From Streptomyces sp. Sge12 (lineage in GTDB: Bacteria; Actinomycetota; Actinomycetes; Streptomycetales; Streptomycetaceae), in NCBI RefSeq assembly GCF_002080455.1, contig NZ_CP020555.1, positions 3,472,001-3,536,000 on the forward strand: 64,000 nt of DNA. Direction: 5' to 3'. Of the stretch, positions 47,931-56,016 are shown in pieces; positions within the stretch are counted from its first letter, which is position 1; the number at the start of each line of letters is the position of its first letter. The notes beneath the pieces are model-generated. The model was not told the DNA's origin. It ran no database searches and worked only from the letters and a program-made list of their open reading frames with translations. Both the position numbers and the translations under genes were made by a program.

Positions 47931-48715
47931 GGCTCCTGCGGCGGCAGCCGCAACGGGCCCCGCAGCCCGCGGGCGACGTCACCAGCGACACCGGTACCGA
48001 CACCGACCCGGACCCGGACGCAGCCCCAGACCCTGCCCCAGACGCGGACAGGCCCGTGATCGAACTCCGTGGCGTCGGCCTCACCTACCCCGGGCCGCCG
48101 CCCGTGGCGGCCCTGCACCCCTGCGACCTGACCGTCCGGCGCGGCGAGTTCATCACCGTCGTCGGCCCCTCCGGCTCCGGGAAGTCCACCTTCCTCAACG
48201 TCGCCGGACTGCTCGACTCCCCCACCAGCGGCCGCTATCTCCTCGACGGGATCGACACCGCCGCCCTCCCCGACCGGGAGCGCACCGCCCTGCGCGGCCG
48301 CCGGATCGGCTTCGTCTTCCAGTCCTTCCACCTGCTGCCCCACCGGTCCGCCCTGGAGAACGTCACCCTCGCCATGCTCTACACCGGAATCCCGCGCGAC
48401 CGGCGCCTCGTACGCGCCCGCGAGGCCCTGGACCAGGTCGGCCTCGGGCACCGGGCCGGCGCCGTGCCCGGACGGCTCTCGGGCGGCGAGCGCCAGCGCG
48501 TGGCCATCGCCCGCGCCCTGGTAGGACGGCCCTCCCTGCTGCTCTGCGACGAACCGACCGGCAATCTCGACTCCGCCAACGCCTCCTCCGTCCTCGGACT
48601 TCTGGAGGACCTGCACGCGGCCGGGATGACCGTCCTCGTCATCACGCACGACCCCGAGGTGGCCCGGCGCGGACACCGGACCGTCACCATCCGCGACGGA
48701 CGGCTCCACCCGTGA
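47927..48715 (+). CDS. MacB/LolD-type ABC transporter ATP-binding protein
   Basis: A 262-residue ATPase with Walker A GPSGSGKST, the Q-loop FQSFHLLPHRSALENV (the MacB/LolD form), signature LSGGERQRVAIARAL, Walker B LLLCDEPTGNLD and the H-loop VITHDPEVA. The first 35 residues are an Arg/Pro/Asp-rich extension with TDTDPDPD repeats. It drives the FtsX-type permease encoded next. The GTG start at 47927 overlaps the adaptor stop. Confidence 0.93.
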   Translation: MRLLRRQPQRAPQPAGDVTSDTGTDTDPDPDAAPDPAPDADRPVIELRGVGLTYPGPPPVAALHPCDLTVRRGEFITVVGPSGSGKSTFLNVAGLLDSPTSGRYLLDGIDTAALPDRERTALRGRRIGFVFQSFHLLPHRSALENVTLAMLYTGIPRDRRLVRAREALDQVGLGHRAGAVPGRLSGGERQRVAIARALVGRPSLLLCDEPTGNLDSANASSVLGLLEDLHAAGMTVLVITHDPEVARRGHRTVTIRDGRLHP

Positions 48716-49947
48716 GCGCGACCCCGCCGCGCGCCGTCGCACCCACCCGGCTCGCCGTCCGCGACGCCCTCGCCGAGGCCGTCGCCGGCATGCTGCGCCG
48801 ACCCGGCCGGGCCGTGCTCACCGCCCTCGGCACCGTCCTCGGCGTCGGGAGTTTCGTCGCGGTGCTCGGCCTCACCGCCACCATCTCCTCGCAGATCGAC
48901 GGCCGGTTCAACGTCCTGACCGCCACCGAGGTCGGCATCGAGGACGTCGCCGCCCAGCAGAACGAGTTCGCCGGACCCGGTTTCCCCGCCGACGCCGAGC
49001 AGCGGCTGCGCGCCGTCGCCGGGATCGAGCACGCCGGGGTGCTGTGGCCGGTACGGCTCGACTCCCGGACCACCGTCGGCGCACTGCCGTCCGGGGCCGG
49101 CGACCCCACCACCGGCGCGGCCGTCGTCGCCGCCTCCCCCGGCGCGGTCGCCGCCCTCGTGCCGACCCTCCAGCAAGGACGGCTCTACGACGACTTCGCC
49201 GAGCGCGGCGGCGAACGCGTCGTCGTCATCGGCAGCGGGCTGGCCGCCCGCCTGGGCATCACCACCCTGGCCACCCGGCCCGCCCTCTACATCGGGCAGG
49301 AGCCGTTCACCGTGGCGGGGATCGTCGGCGACCTCGAACGCCGGCCCGAGCACCTGATGTCGGTCCTCGTGCCGCGCGCCACCGCCGAACAGCTCTGGGG
49401 GCCGCCCGCGCCCGGAGCCGCGAGCATGCTGATCGCCACCGAACTCGGCGCCGCCCGCCAGGTCGCCGACCTCGCCCCGCTCGCGCTGCGCCCCGACCAC
49501 CCCGAGTACCTCAAGGCCGTTCCGCCGCCCGACCCGCGGATGCTGCGCTCCGGGGTCACCGCCGACCTGAGCGCGCTGTTCCTGCTGCTGGCCGGGATCT
49601 GCCTGGTCATCGGCGCGGTCGGGATCGCGAACACCACGCTGGTCGCCGTACTGGAACGGACCGGCGAGATCGGGCTGCGGCGGGCGCTCGGCGCGCGGGG
49701 CCGGCACGTCTCGGCCCAGTTCCTCACCGAGTCCGCGGCTCTCGGGGCGCTGGGCGGCCTGGTCGGGACCTCGCTGGGCGAGCTGACCGTGGTCGGCGTC
49801 TGCCTCGTCCGGGACTGGACCCCGGTGATCCACCCGGTCACCGTGGCCGCGGCCCCGCTCACCGGCCTGGTCACCGGGCTGCTCGCCGGCCTCTATCCCG
49901 CCTGGCGGGCGGCCCGTGTCGAACCGGCCGAGGCCCTGCGAAGATAG
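48712..49947 (+). CDS. MacB/FtsX-type ABC transporter permease
   Basis: A 411-residue permease with one N-terminal helix, a MacB_PCD extracytoplasmic domain (about 45-270), and three C-terminal helices. The FtsX core is GIANTTLVAVLERTGEIGLRR and the following ALGARGRHV. It starts at a GTG overlapping the ATPase stop. With the lipoprotein, adaptor and ATPase it forms a four-gene exporter operon. Substrate unknown; antimicrobial or peptide export is a guess from the family. Confidence 0.93.
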   Translation: MSATPPRAVAPTRLAVRDALAEAVAGMLRRPGRAVLTALGTVLGVGSFVAVLGLTATISSQIDGRFNVLTATEVGIEDVAAQQNEFAGPGFPADAEQRLRAVAGIEHAGVLWPVRLDSRTTVGALPSGAGDPTTGAAVVAASPGAVAALVPTLQQGRLYDDFAERGGERVVVIGSGLAARLGITTLATRPALYIGQEPFTVAGIVGDLERRPEHLMSVLVPRATAEQLWGPPAPGAASMLIATELGAARQVADLAPLALRPDHPEYLKAVPPPDPRMLRSGVTADLSALFLLLAGICLVIGAVGIANTTLVAVLERTGEIGLRRALGARGRHVSAQFLTESAALGALGGLVGTSLGELTVVGVCLVRDWTPVIHPVTVAAAPLTGLVTGLLAGLYPAWRAARVEPAEALRR

Positions 49948-50003
49948 CGGGGAAGGCCGCGGGCGGCAGTGCGCCCCGGCCGTCCCCTGGAAGTGGTGGT
50001 CCC

Positions 50004-50306
50004 GTGAACCCGAAGTCGTACGAGTCCCACGGCGCCGGCGACCCCACCGCGGGCCCGGCGGCGCTCGGCCTCGGCCTCCTGGCCGTCGGCGGCTGGCTGC
50101 TGACCACCGCCCGGCCCTGGCACAAGCCCGGCCACCCGCTCACGCTCGGCCTGGGCTGGACCGCCTCGGGAGCCCTGCTGCTGTGCGGCCTGGTCCTGCT
50201 GGCCCGGTGCGTACGCACCGTCCACGGCCGCCCGGACGACACCCCCGCGCCCGCAGGTCCGCAAGCCGGAGCGGGCGCCCCGGCGGAAACCGGTACGGAC
50301 GGCTGA
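50004..50306 (+). CDS. Small two-helix membrane protein
   Basis: A 100-residue protein from the GTG at 50004. Two hydrophobic segments (LGLGLLAVGGWLLTTA and ASGALLLCGLVLLARCV) flank a short loop. The termini are Pro/Gly/Ala-rich. It is 57 bp after the permease and may be the last gene of the efflux operon. No family is recognised. Confidence 0.55.
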   Translation: MNPKSYESHGAGDPTAGPAALGLGLLAVGGWLLTTARPWHKPGHPLTLGLGWTASGALLLCGLVLLARCVRTVHGRPDDTPAPAGPQAGAGAPAETGTDG

Positions 50307-50356
50307 CCGGGCGGGGCGGGCGCCCGTGCGGACGCCGCCCCTGACCCGGTTCGGGC

Positions 50357-51640
50357 TCAGGCCTTCGGGGCCACCTTCGAGAGGCCGTTGATGATGCGGT
50401 CCATCGCGTCGCCGCCCGTCGGGTCGGTCAGGTTGGCCAGCATCTTCAGGGTGAACTTCATCAGCACCGGGTGGGTCAGGCCGCGCTGAGCCGCGATCTT
50501 CATGACCTTCGGGTTGCCGATCAGCTTCACGAAGGCGCGGCCCAGCGTGTAGTAGCCGCCGTAGGTCTCCTTGAGCACCTTCGGGTAGTTGTGCAGCGCC
50601 AGTTCGCGCTGCGCCGGGGTGGCACGGGCCTGGGCCTGGACGATGACGTCGGCGGCGATCTGCCCCGACTCCATGGCGTAGGCGATGCCCTCGCCGTTGA
50701 ACGGGTTGACGAGGCCGCCCGCGTCGCCGACCAGCAGCAGGCCCTTGGTGTAGTGCGGCTGCCGGTTGAAGGCCATCGGCAGGGCCGCGCCGCGGATCGG
50801 CTGCGTCATGTTCTCGGGGGTGTAGCCCCAGTCCTCCGGCATCGAGGCGCACCAGGCCTTGAGGACCTCGCGCCAGTCCAGCTCCTTGAAGGCGGAGGAG
50901 GAGTTCAGGATGCCGAGGCCGACGTTGGAGGTGCCGTCGCCCATGCCGAAGATCCAGCCGTAGCCGGGCAGCAGCCGGTCCTGCGGGCCGCGCCGGTCCC
51001 ACAGCTCCAGCCAGGACTCCAGGTAGTCGTCGTCGTGCCGCGGCGAGGTGAAGTACGTCCGTACCGCCACGCCCATCGGGCGGTCCTCGCGCCGGTGCAG
51101 GCCCATCGCCAGGGACAGCCGGGAGGAGTTCCCGTCGGCCGCGACGACCAGCGGGGCGTGGAAGGTGACCGGGGTCTTCTCCTCGCCCAGCTTCGCCTGC
51201 ACGCCGGTGATGTGGCCGGTGCGCGCGTCGCGCACGGGCTCGCCGACGGTGCAGCGCTCGTAGAGCCGGGCGCCGGCCTTCTGCGCCTGGCGGGCCAGGG
51301 TCTCGTCGAAGTCGTCGCGCTTGCGGACGAGTCCGTAGTCCGGGTAGGAAGCGAGTTCCGGCCAGTCCAGCTGGAGCCGCTGGCCGCCGCCGATGATCCG
51401 CAGGCCCTTGTTCCGCAGCCAGCCGGCTTCTTCGGAGATGTCGATGCCCATCGCCACCAGCTGCTTGGTGGCGCGCGGGGTCAGGCCGTCGCCGCAGACC
51501 TTCTCGCGGGGGAACGCCGTCTTCTCCAGGAGCAGGACGTCCAATCCGGCCTTGGCGAGGTAGTAGGCGGTGGTCGAGCCGGCGGGCCCGGCCCCGACGA
51601 CGATCACGTCCGCGGAGTGTTCGGAGAGGAGCTCGGTCAC
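50357..51640 (-). CDS. Geranylgeranyl-reductase-family flavoprotein
   Basis: A 427-residue FAD enzyme. The dinucleotide motif VVGAGPAGSTTAYYLAKAGL and EK in LLLEKTAFPREKVCGDGLTP match the ChlP/GGR family. The second FAD block is VGDAGGLVNPFNGEGI. Family members saturate isoprenoid double bonds. With mqnA, mqnC, menG and a polyprenyl synthase in the same window, the likely role is partial saturation of the menaquinone tail, as MenJ does in mycobacteria; Streptomyces menaquinones are known to be partly hydrogenated. The role is inferred from context. Confidence 0.85.
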   Translation of the reverse strand: MTELLSEHSADVIVVGAGPAGSTTAYYLAKAGLDVLLLEKTAFPREKVCGDGLTPRATKQLVAMGIDISEEAGWLRNKGLRIIGGGQRLQLDWPELASYPDYGLVRKRDDFDETLARQAQKAGARLYERCTVGEPVRDARTGHITGVQAKLGEEKTPVTFHAPLVVAADGNSSRLSLAMGLHRREDRPMGVAVRTYFTSPRHDDDYLESWLELWDRRGPQDRLLPGYGWIFGMGDGTSNVGLGILNSSSAFKELDWREVLKAWCASMPEDWGYTPENMTQPIRGAALPMAFNRQPHYTKGLLLVGDAGGLVNPFNGEGIAYAMESGQIAADVIVQAQARATPAQRELALHNYPKVLKETYGGYYTLGRAFVKLIGNPKVMKIAAQRGLTHPVLMKFTLKMLANLTDPTGGDAMDRIINGLSKVAPKA

Positions 51641-51737
51641 TGCGGGGTCTCCCGAAGGCTCGATAAAGGGTGCCAGGCGGCACCGGACATGTGCAGTCTA
51701 TGCAGCGAGAGAGATCACGATCCGAAGGGTGCCTCCG

Positions 51738-52256
51738 ATGACGACCTCGCCGATCCGGCCACTTCCCGCCGTACAGCTCCGCGTGCCCACGGACGAGGAC
51801 GCGCACGCATGGCACTCGGTCTTCGCCGACCCCGATGTCATGGAGTTCCTGGGCGGGCCCGCGGAACTGTCCGCGTACGAGGAAATCACCGCGCGCCAGC
51901 GCATGCACGACGCCCAGCTCGGCTACTGCCTGTGGACCCTGCTCGACGGGCAGGGCACGGTGATCGGCTTCACCGGCGCCCAGCCGTGGCCGCGGGAGAG
52001 GACCTGGGGGCCGGTCGGCGAGATCGAGATCGGCTGGCGCCTGGGCCGGGCCGCGTGGGGCCAGGGCTACGCGTACGCCGCTGCGCTGGCCACGCTGGAA
52101 CGGGTGCGGGCGGCCGGCCTGCCCCGGGTCGTGGCGATGATCGACGCCCGCAACAAGCGCTCGGTGGCGGTCGCGGAACGCCTGGACATGGCGCTGGCGG
52201 CGGAGTTCACCACCCCGGCGGGCAACCCCGCCCGCCGGTACGAACTCGCACTGTAG
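51738..52256 (+). CDS. GNAT-family N-acetyltransferase
   Basis: A 172-residue acetyltransferase of the RimJ/RimL type. It shows the N-terminal LRVPTDEDAHAWHSVFADPD, the acetyl-CoA loop in IGWRLGRAAWGQGYAYAAA and the closing ARNKRSVAVAERLDM block. The ATG at 51738 gives the standard length. It is divergent from the reductase at 50357 and 18 bp ahead of a small membrane protein. The acceptor substrate is unknown. Confidence 0.88.
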   Translation: MTTSPIRPLPAVQLRVPTDEDAHAWHSVFADPDVMEFLGGPAELSAYEEITARQRMHDAQLGYCLWTLLDGQGTVIGFTGAQPWPRERTWGPVGEIEIGWRLGRAAWGQGYAYAAALATLERVRAAGLPRVVAMIDARNKRSVAVAERLDMALAAEFTTPAGNPARRYELAL

Positions 52257-52274
52257 AACGGAAGGGAGTGGTCC

Positions 52275-52673
52275 GTGTCCACCGACGACGCCACCGAGTC
52301 CACCGGGTCCGCCGACGACGCCGCCAACGGCTCGGGCCCTCCGTCTGCCGCTGCCACGCGGCTGTCCTCCGTACTGACCGTGTGGTGGGCGACGTCTCCG
52401 GTCGCCTTCATCCTCAGCGCCCGCCTCACCGTCTGGTCACATGACCACGGATTCCTCTGGGGCCCCGCCACGGTGCTGGCGTGGGTGGCCCTCACGGGCG
52501 CGGTCGCCGCTCCCGTCGCCGGGCTGGTGCTGGCGCACGCGGGAGGGCACCGGCGAGCGCGCCGGCGCTTCGCCGTCATGTGCGCCGTGTCCCTCGTCGT
52601 CTGTTTCCTCGTCCTCCTCTTCTTCCAGTTCGCCGTGGAATGTCGTCCGGGCGAGCCGTCCTGCTCTCCGTAG
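52275..52673 (+). CDS. Small membrane protein of unknown function
   Basis: A 132-residue protein starting at a GTG with GGAG upstream. The first 27 residues are Asp/Ser/Ala-rich. Three hydrophobic segments follow (VWWATSPVAFILSA, TVLAWVALTGAVAAPVAGLVL and FAVMCAVSLVVCFLVLLFF). The final C-x6-C pair could be disulfide-bonded. It is probably co-transcribed with the acetyltransferase. No family recognised. Confidence 0.6.
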   Translation: MSTDDATESTGSADDAANGSGPPSAAATRLSSVLTVWWATSPVAFILSARLTVWSHDHGFLWGPATVLAWVALTGAVAAPVAGLVLAHAGGHRRARRRFAVMCAVSLVVCFLVLLFFQFAVECRPGEPSCSP

Positions 52674-52956
52674 CGCACTGCTATAGCTGCAGCAGACCTC
52701 CGTCCGCAACAGAATATTTCGCGCCAATCTCTCCGGACGCAGATATTCGAGCTGCTCCGCGCGAGATCCTTCCGATAGGTTGATCGACAAGCGCGGCAAT
52801 TTCGGCCGACCATCCGAAATCGTCAGACCGGTGCCGGGGGACGCATCGGTCTGCTTTCGCGCGCTCCCGTCATGCGCACCTGCGCCCATCAGCCCGTACG
52901 CCACCGCGACGGGCCGGTGCCCCACCTGGCTGCGATCGCACTGACAGGAGTTCCGC

Positions 52957-55188
52957 ATGGCCGACGAAATGGTGCTCAGGGCCCAGAGCTGGCTCAATAC
53001 CGCCTATCGGGGAAAGCTGGGTACCGACCCGCTCGTCGAAAACGGCGTGACCAGTTGGAAGGTGATGTTCGCACTCACCCGCGCCCTTCAATACGAGCTC
53101 GGCATTGCGACCCTTTCCGACACATTCGGTCCGACGACGCTGAATACCCTCCAGTCGAAATACCCGGCTCTCAACAGCAGCACGGTGCCCAACAAAAACG
53201 TTGCCTCGATCATCCAGGCCGCCCTTTACTGCAAGGGCTACGACGGGGGCTCCTTCGACGGCACGTACAACTCCCGGGTATCGGCGTCCGTCGCCAAGCT
53301 GAAGCAGGACATGGGCGTGGACTCCACGTACCCCGGTGACACCCTGGTGCCCAAGGTGTTCAAGGGCCTGCTCAACATGGACGCCTACGTCACCGTCAAC
53401 GGCGGCTCGGAGAACATCCGGGCCGTCCAGCGCTGGCTGAACGGCTCCTACGTCAACCGCCGCGACTTCTACATCATCCCGGCCGACGGCCACCACTCCC
53501 GCGACGTCGCGAAGTCCATGCTCTTCGCCGTTCAGTACGAACTGGGCATGGCCGACGGCACCGCGAACGGCGTCTTCGGACCCGGCACCCAGAGCGGGCT
53601 GAAGAGCCACACCGTCTCCACGGGTTCCTCGGGCACCTGGGTCCGGCTCTTCTCCGGCGGCATGGTCCTCAACCAGCGCCCGGCCACCTTCACCTCCACC
53701 TTCACCGACTCCCTCGCCTACGCGGTCAGTGCCTTCCAGTCGTTCGTGAACCTTCCCGTCACCGGCACGGGCAACTTCTCCACCTGGGCCTCCCTGCTGG
53801 TCTCGTACGGCGACCAGTCCCGCAACGGCGAGGCGTGCGACGGCATCACGCTGATCACGCCCGCGCGGGCGGCGACCCTGAAGGCGCAGGGCATCAAATA
53901 CGTCGGCCGATACCTCACCAACCCGGTCCCCCCGAAGGACGACAAGGACCCGCTGCGCCACAAGGCGATCCAGCCGGGCGAGCTCCAGACCATCGCCGCG
54001 AGCGGGCTGCGCTGCTTCCCGATCTACCAGACCTTCGGCCGCGACGCCTCGGACTTCAGCTACCCCCTGGGCCGTGCCGCGGGCCAGTCCGCGATCAACG
54101 CGGCCCTGGACCACGGTTTCAGGACCGGGACGCGCATCTTCTTCGCCGTGGACTTCGACGCGCTCGACGAGGACGTGTCGGGCAGCGTCCTGCCGCACTT
54201 CAAGGGCATCAAGGACGCCATCGCGGACGACGGCAACCGCTTCGGCATCGGCGTCTACGGGCCCCGGAACGTCTGCACCCGTGTCGGCGAGGCCGGCCAC
54301 GCCACCGCCTCGTTCGTCTCCGACATGTCGTCCGGCTTCTCCGGCAACTTCGGCTACCCGATGCCCGAGAACTGGGCCTACGACCAGATCGTCACCCGCA
54401 CCATCGGCTCGGGTGACGGCGCGATCAACATCGACGTCAACATCGCGTCGGGCCGCGACATCGGGCAGGCGTCGTTCGACGCGCCCCGCACCCCGCGCCC
54501 GGACACCAACCTCCTTCCCAGCGTGATCGGGGCGATGCGGACGGACGTGGGCAAGTACATGGAGTCGATCGGCTTCCCGAACGACGGCGGCATCAGGACG
54601 TACGGCAACGAGACGTGCTTCAACAGGGTCGTCGTCGAGTGGGACACGGTGATCACCCAGCTCGCCTACAAGTACAAGATGCGCAAGGCCCTCATCCAGA
54701 CGGCGTGCTACTGGGAGATGCGGCACATCGACGCCGCCGACCTCGCCGCGGACGTGCGTGTCGCGGCTCAGTTCCAGACCGGCCTCGGGTTCGCGGACAG
54801 CTCGACCGGCATCGCCCAGATGTTCGGCAAGACCGCCGTCCTCGCGTGGAACTACGCCATCCAGAACGGCTTCACCACGGGCACGATCCGCAACGTCCAG
54901 AGCGACAAGGACAAGTTCGAGGTCTGGGACGACCTCCGCAACGAGGACTACTTCGCCATCCAGAGCGTCCCGCTCGTCCACCTCTGGAACGCCGGTGGCG
55001 CACCGGGCAACTCGCCCACCGAAAAGGTGATGCGGCCCATGAGCCTGGACTACACGGAGAGCGAGATCTACCAGATCCTGCGCCGGTACCAGGGCACCGA
55101 GGACTCGGTGGCCGTGGAGCACGCCAAGAAGCGCCTGGCGCTCTACCAGGTCATGGAGAAGTACAACTCCATATCCCGCAACGTCTGA
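52957..55188 (+). CDS. Multi-domain peptidoglycan-binding / DUF1906 glycoside-hydrolase-like protein
   Basis: A 743-residue protein. Residues 1-280 appear to hold four PG_binding_1-like units (AQSWLNTAYRGKLG, IIQAALYCKGYDGGSFDG, AVQRWLNGSYVN, VSAFQSFVNLPVTGTG). Residues about 290-505 are a DUF1906 (Rv2525c-like) GH25-type barrel: KYVGRYL, RIFFAVDFDALDED, GAINIDVNIASGRD. Residues about 530-743 look like a lysozyme/transglycosylase fold (TACYWEMRHID, DSSTGIAQMFG). There is no visible signal peptide, which is odd for a wall-acting protein. The next gene, 29 bp downstream, encodes a Tat-exported M15-like protein. Lytic activity is not proven. Confidence 0.75.
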   Translation: MADEMVLRAQSWLNTAYRGKLGTDPLVENGVTSWKVMFALTRALQYELGIATLSDTFGPTTLNTLQSKYPALNSSTVPNKNVASIIQAALYCKGYDGGSFDGTYNSRVSASVAKLKQDMGVDSTYPGDTLVPKVFKGLLNMDAYVTVNGGSENIRAVQRWLNGSYVNRRDFYIIPADGHHSRDVAKSMLFAVQYELGMADGTANGVFGPGTQSGLKSHTVSTGSSGTWVRLFSGGMVLNQRPATFTSTFTDSLAYAVSAFQSFVNLPVTGTGNFSTWASLLVSYGDQSRNGEACDGITLITPARAATLKAQGIKYVGRYLTNPVPPKDDKDPLRHKAIQPGELQTIAASGLRCFPIYQTFGRDASDFSYPLGRAAGQSAINAALDHGFRTGTRIFFAVDFDALDEDVSGSVLPHFKGIKDAIADDGNRFGIGVYGPRNVCTRVGEAGHATASFVSDMSSGFSGNFGYPMPENWAYDQIVTRTIGSGDGAINIDVNIASGRDIGQASFDAPRTPRPDTNLLPSVIGAMRTDVGKYMESIGFPNDGGIRTYGNETCFNRVVVEWDTVITQLAYKYKMRKALIQTACYWEMRHIDAADLAADVRVAAQFQTGLGFADSSTGIAQMFGKTAVLAWNYAIQNGFTTGTIRNVQSDKDKFEVWDDLRNEDYFAIQSVPLVHLWNAGGAPGNSPTEKVMRPMSLDYTESEIYQILRRYQGTEDSVAVEHAKKRLALYQVMEKYNSISRNV

Positions 55189-55217
55189 CGCCGGCCATCG
55201 GTACGAGGAGACAAGAA

Positions 55218-55958
55218 GTGACTGAGAAGATCTCTCGCCGCACGGTCCTGCGGCGTGCCGCCTTCGTGGCGGTCGGCGTCGCGGTCGGCTCGCAGCTGGC
55301 CACCCCCGCCCACGCCGCGGGCAGTTCCCCGGATCCGGCCCACGTCCGTGACGCCATCAAGAAGGCCCAGGAGCGCGAGAAGCGCGTCCAGACCGGCATC
55401 CCCTCGAAGAACGGGTGGGAGATGGAGAAGGTCGCGGACGACCACGGCAGCATCTACACCCGGCCCGTCACCGGCCTCCCGGTCGGCGGGATCCAGATCC
55501 GCATGGCCGACGTCGAGACCGTCCTGGTCCACGTGGTCCGACGCTTCCACTACGAGATCGACGCCCTCCGGGGCGGTGACGTCGTCGGCTGGGTGAAGCC
55601 CGGCTCCGTGCGGAAGGGCCTTCCGGAGTCGAACCTGGCGTCCGGAACGGCCGTGCGGATCCGCTCCGGTTCCTACCCCGCCGGGGCGCGCGGCGGCTTC
55701 TACCCGATGCAGGAGCTGACCCTGCGGGACATCCTCGCCGATTGCGAGGGCGTGGTGCGCTGGGGCGGCGACGACCCGAAGCCGGACGAGTCGCTCTTCT
55801 ACATCGACGTACGGCCCGGCGACGAACGGCTCGGCACGGTGGCGGGGAAGATCTGGGACTGGAACCACACGCCCGGGCTGGGCTCCGGTGTCCTCGTGGA
55901 CACCGTCCAGCCGCAGCGCAAGAGTTCTGCCGACCGTCTGGCGGCGCAGCAGTCCTGA
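55218..55958 (+). CDS. Tat-exported M15 (VanY-like) peptidase homologue lacking its catalytic residues
   Basis: A 246-residue protein with a twin-arginine signal (KISRRTVLRRAAFV). From residue 85 on it aligns by eye with D-Ala-D-Ala carboxypeptidases of family M15_4. The frame FHYEIDALRGGDVVGW, SNLASGTAVRI and LADCEGVVRWGGDD is intact. Where active members have SNHxSGTAxDI and MHFEI, this one has Leu140, Arg147, Leu193 and Tyr195. The zinc His, Asp and His and the catalytic Glu are therefore replaced. It is probably a binding or regulatory pseudoenzyme. The GTG at 55218 has GAGGAG upstream. It pairs with the preceding gene. Confidence 0.72.
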   Translation: MTEKISRRTVLRRAAFVAVGVAVGSQLATPAHAAGSSPDPAHVRDAIKKAQEREKRVQTGIPSKNGWEMEKVADDHGSIYTRPVTGLPVGGIQIRMADVETVLVHVVRRFHYEIDALRGGDVVGWVKPGSVRKGLPESNLASGTAVRIRSGSYPAGARGGFYPMQELTLRDILADCEGVVRWGGDDPKPDESLFYIDVRPGDERLGTVAGKIWDWNHTPGLGSGVLVDTVQPQRKSSADRLAAQQS

Positions 55959-55962
55959 TCAC

Positions 55963-56003
55963 GGGCCGCGGGCCGGACCGGGCACGGTCCGGCCCCGCGG
56001 CCC
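55963..56003. terminator. Bidirectional hairpin with one bulge
   Basis: Arms 55963-55980 and 55985-56003 pair over 18 bp with one extra C, around a 4-nt loop. It lies between the converging M15-like gene and glutaminase. Confidence 0.8.
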
Positions 56004-56016
56004 GGGCGCTCACGGC

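Noticed and set aside
52870..55122. A 750-codon minus-strand frame
   Set aside because: It is antisense to the multi-domain PG-binding protein, which has clear domains; the minus frame is low-complexity Val/Asp/Arg.
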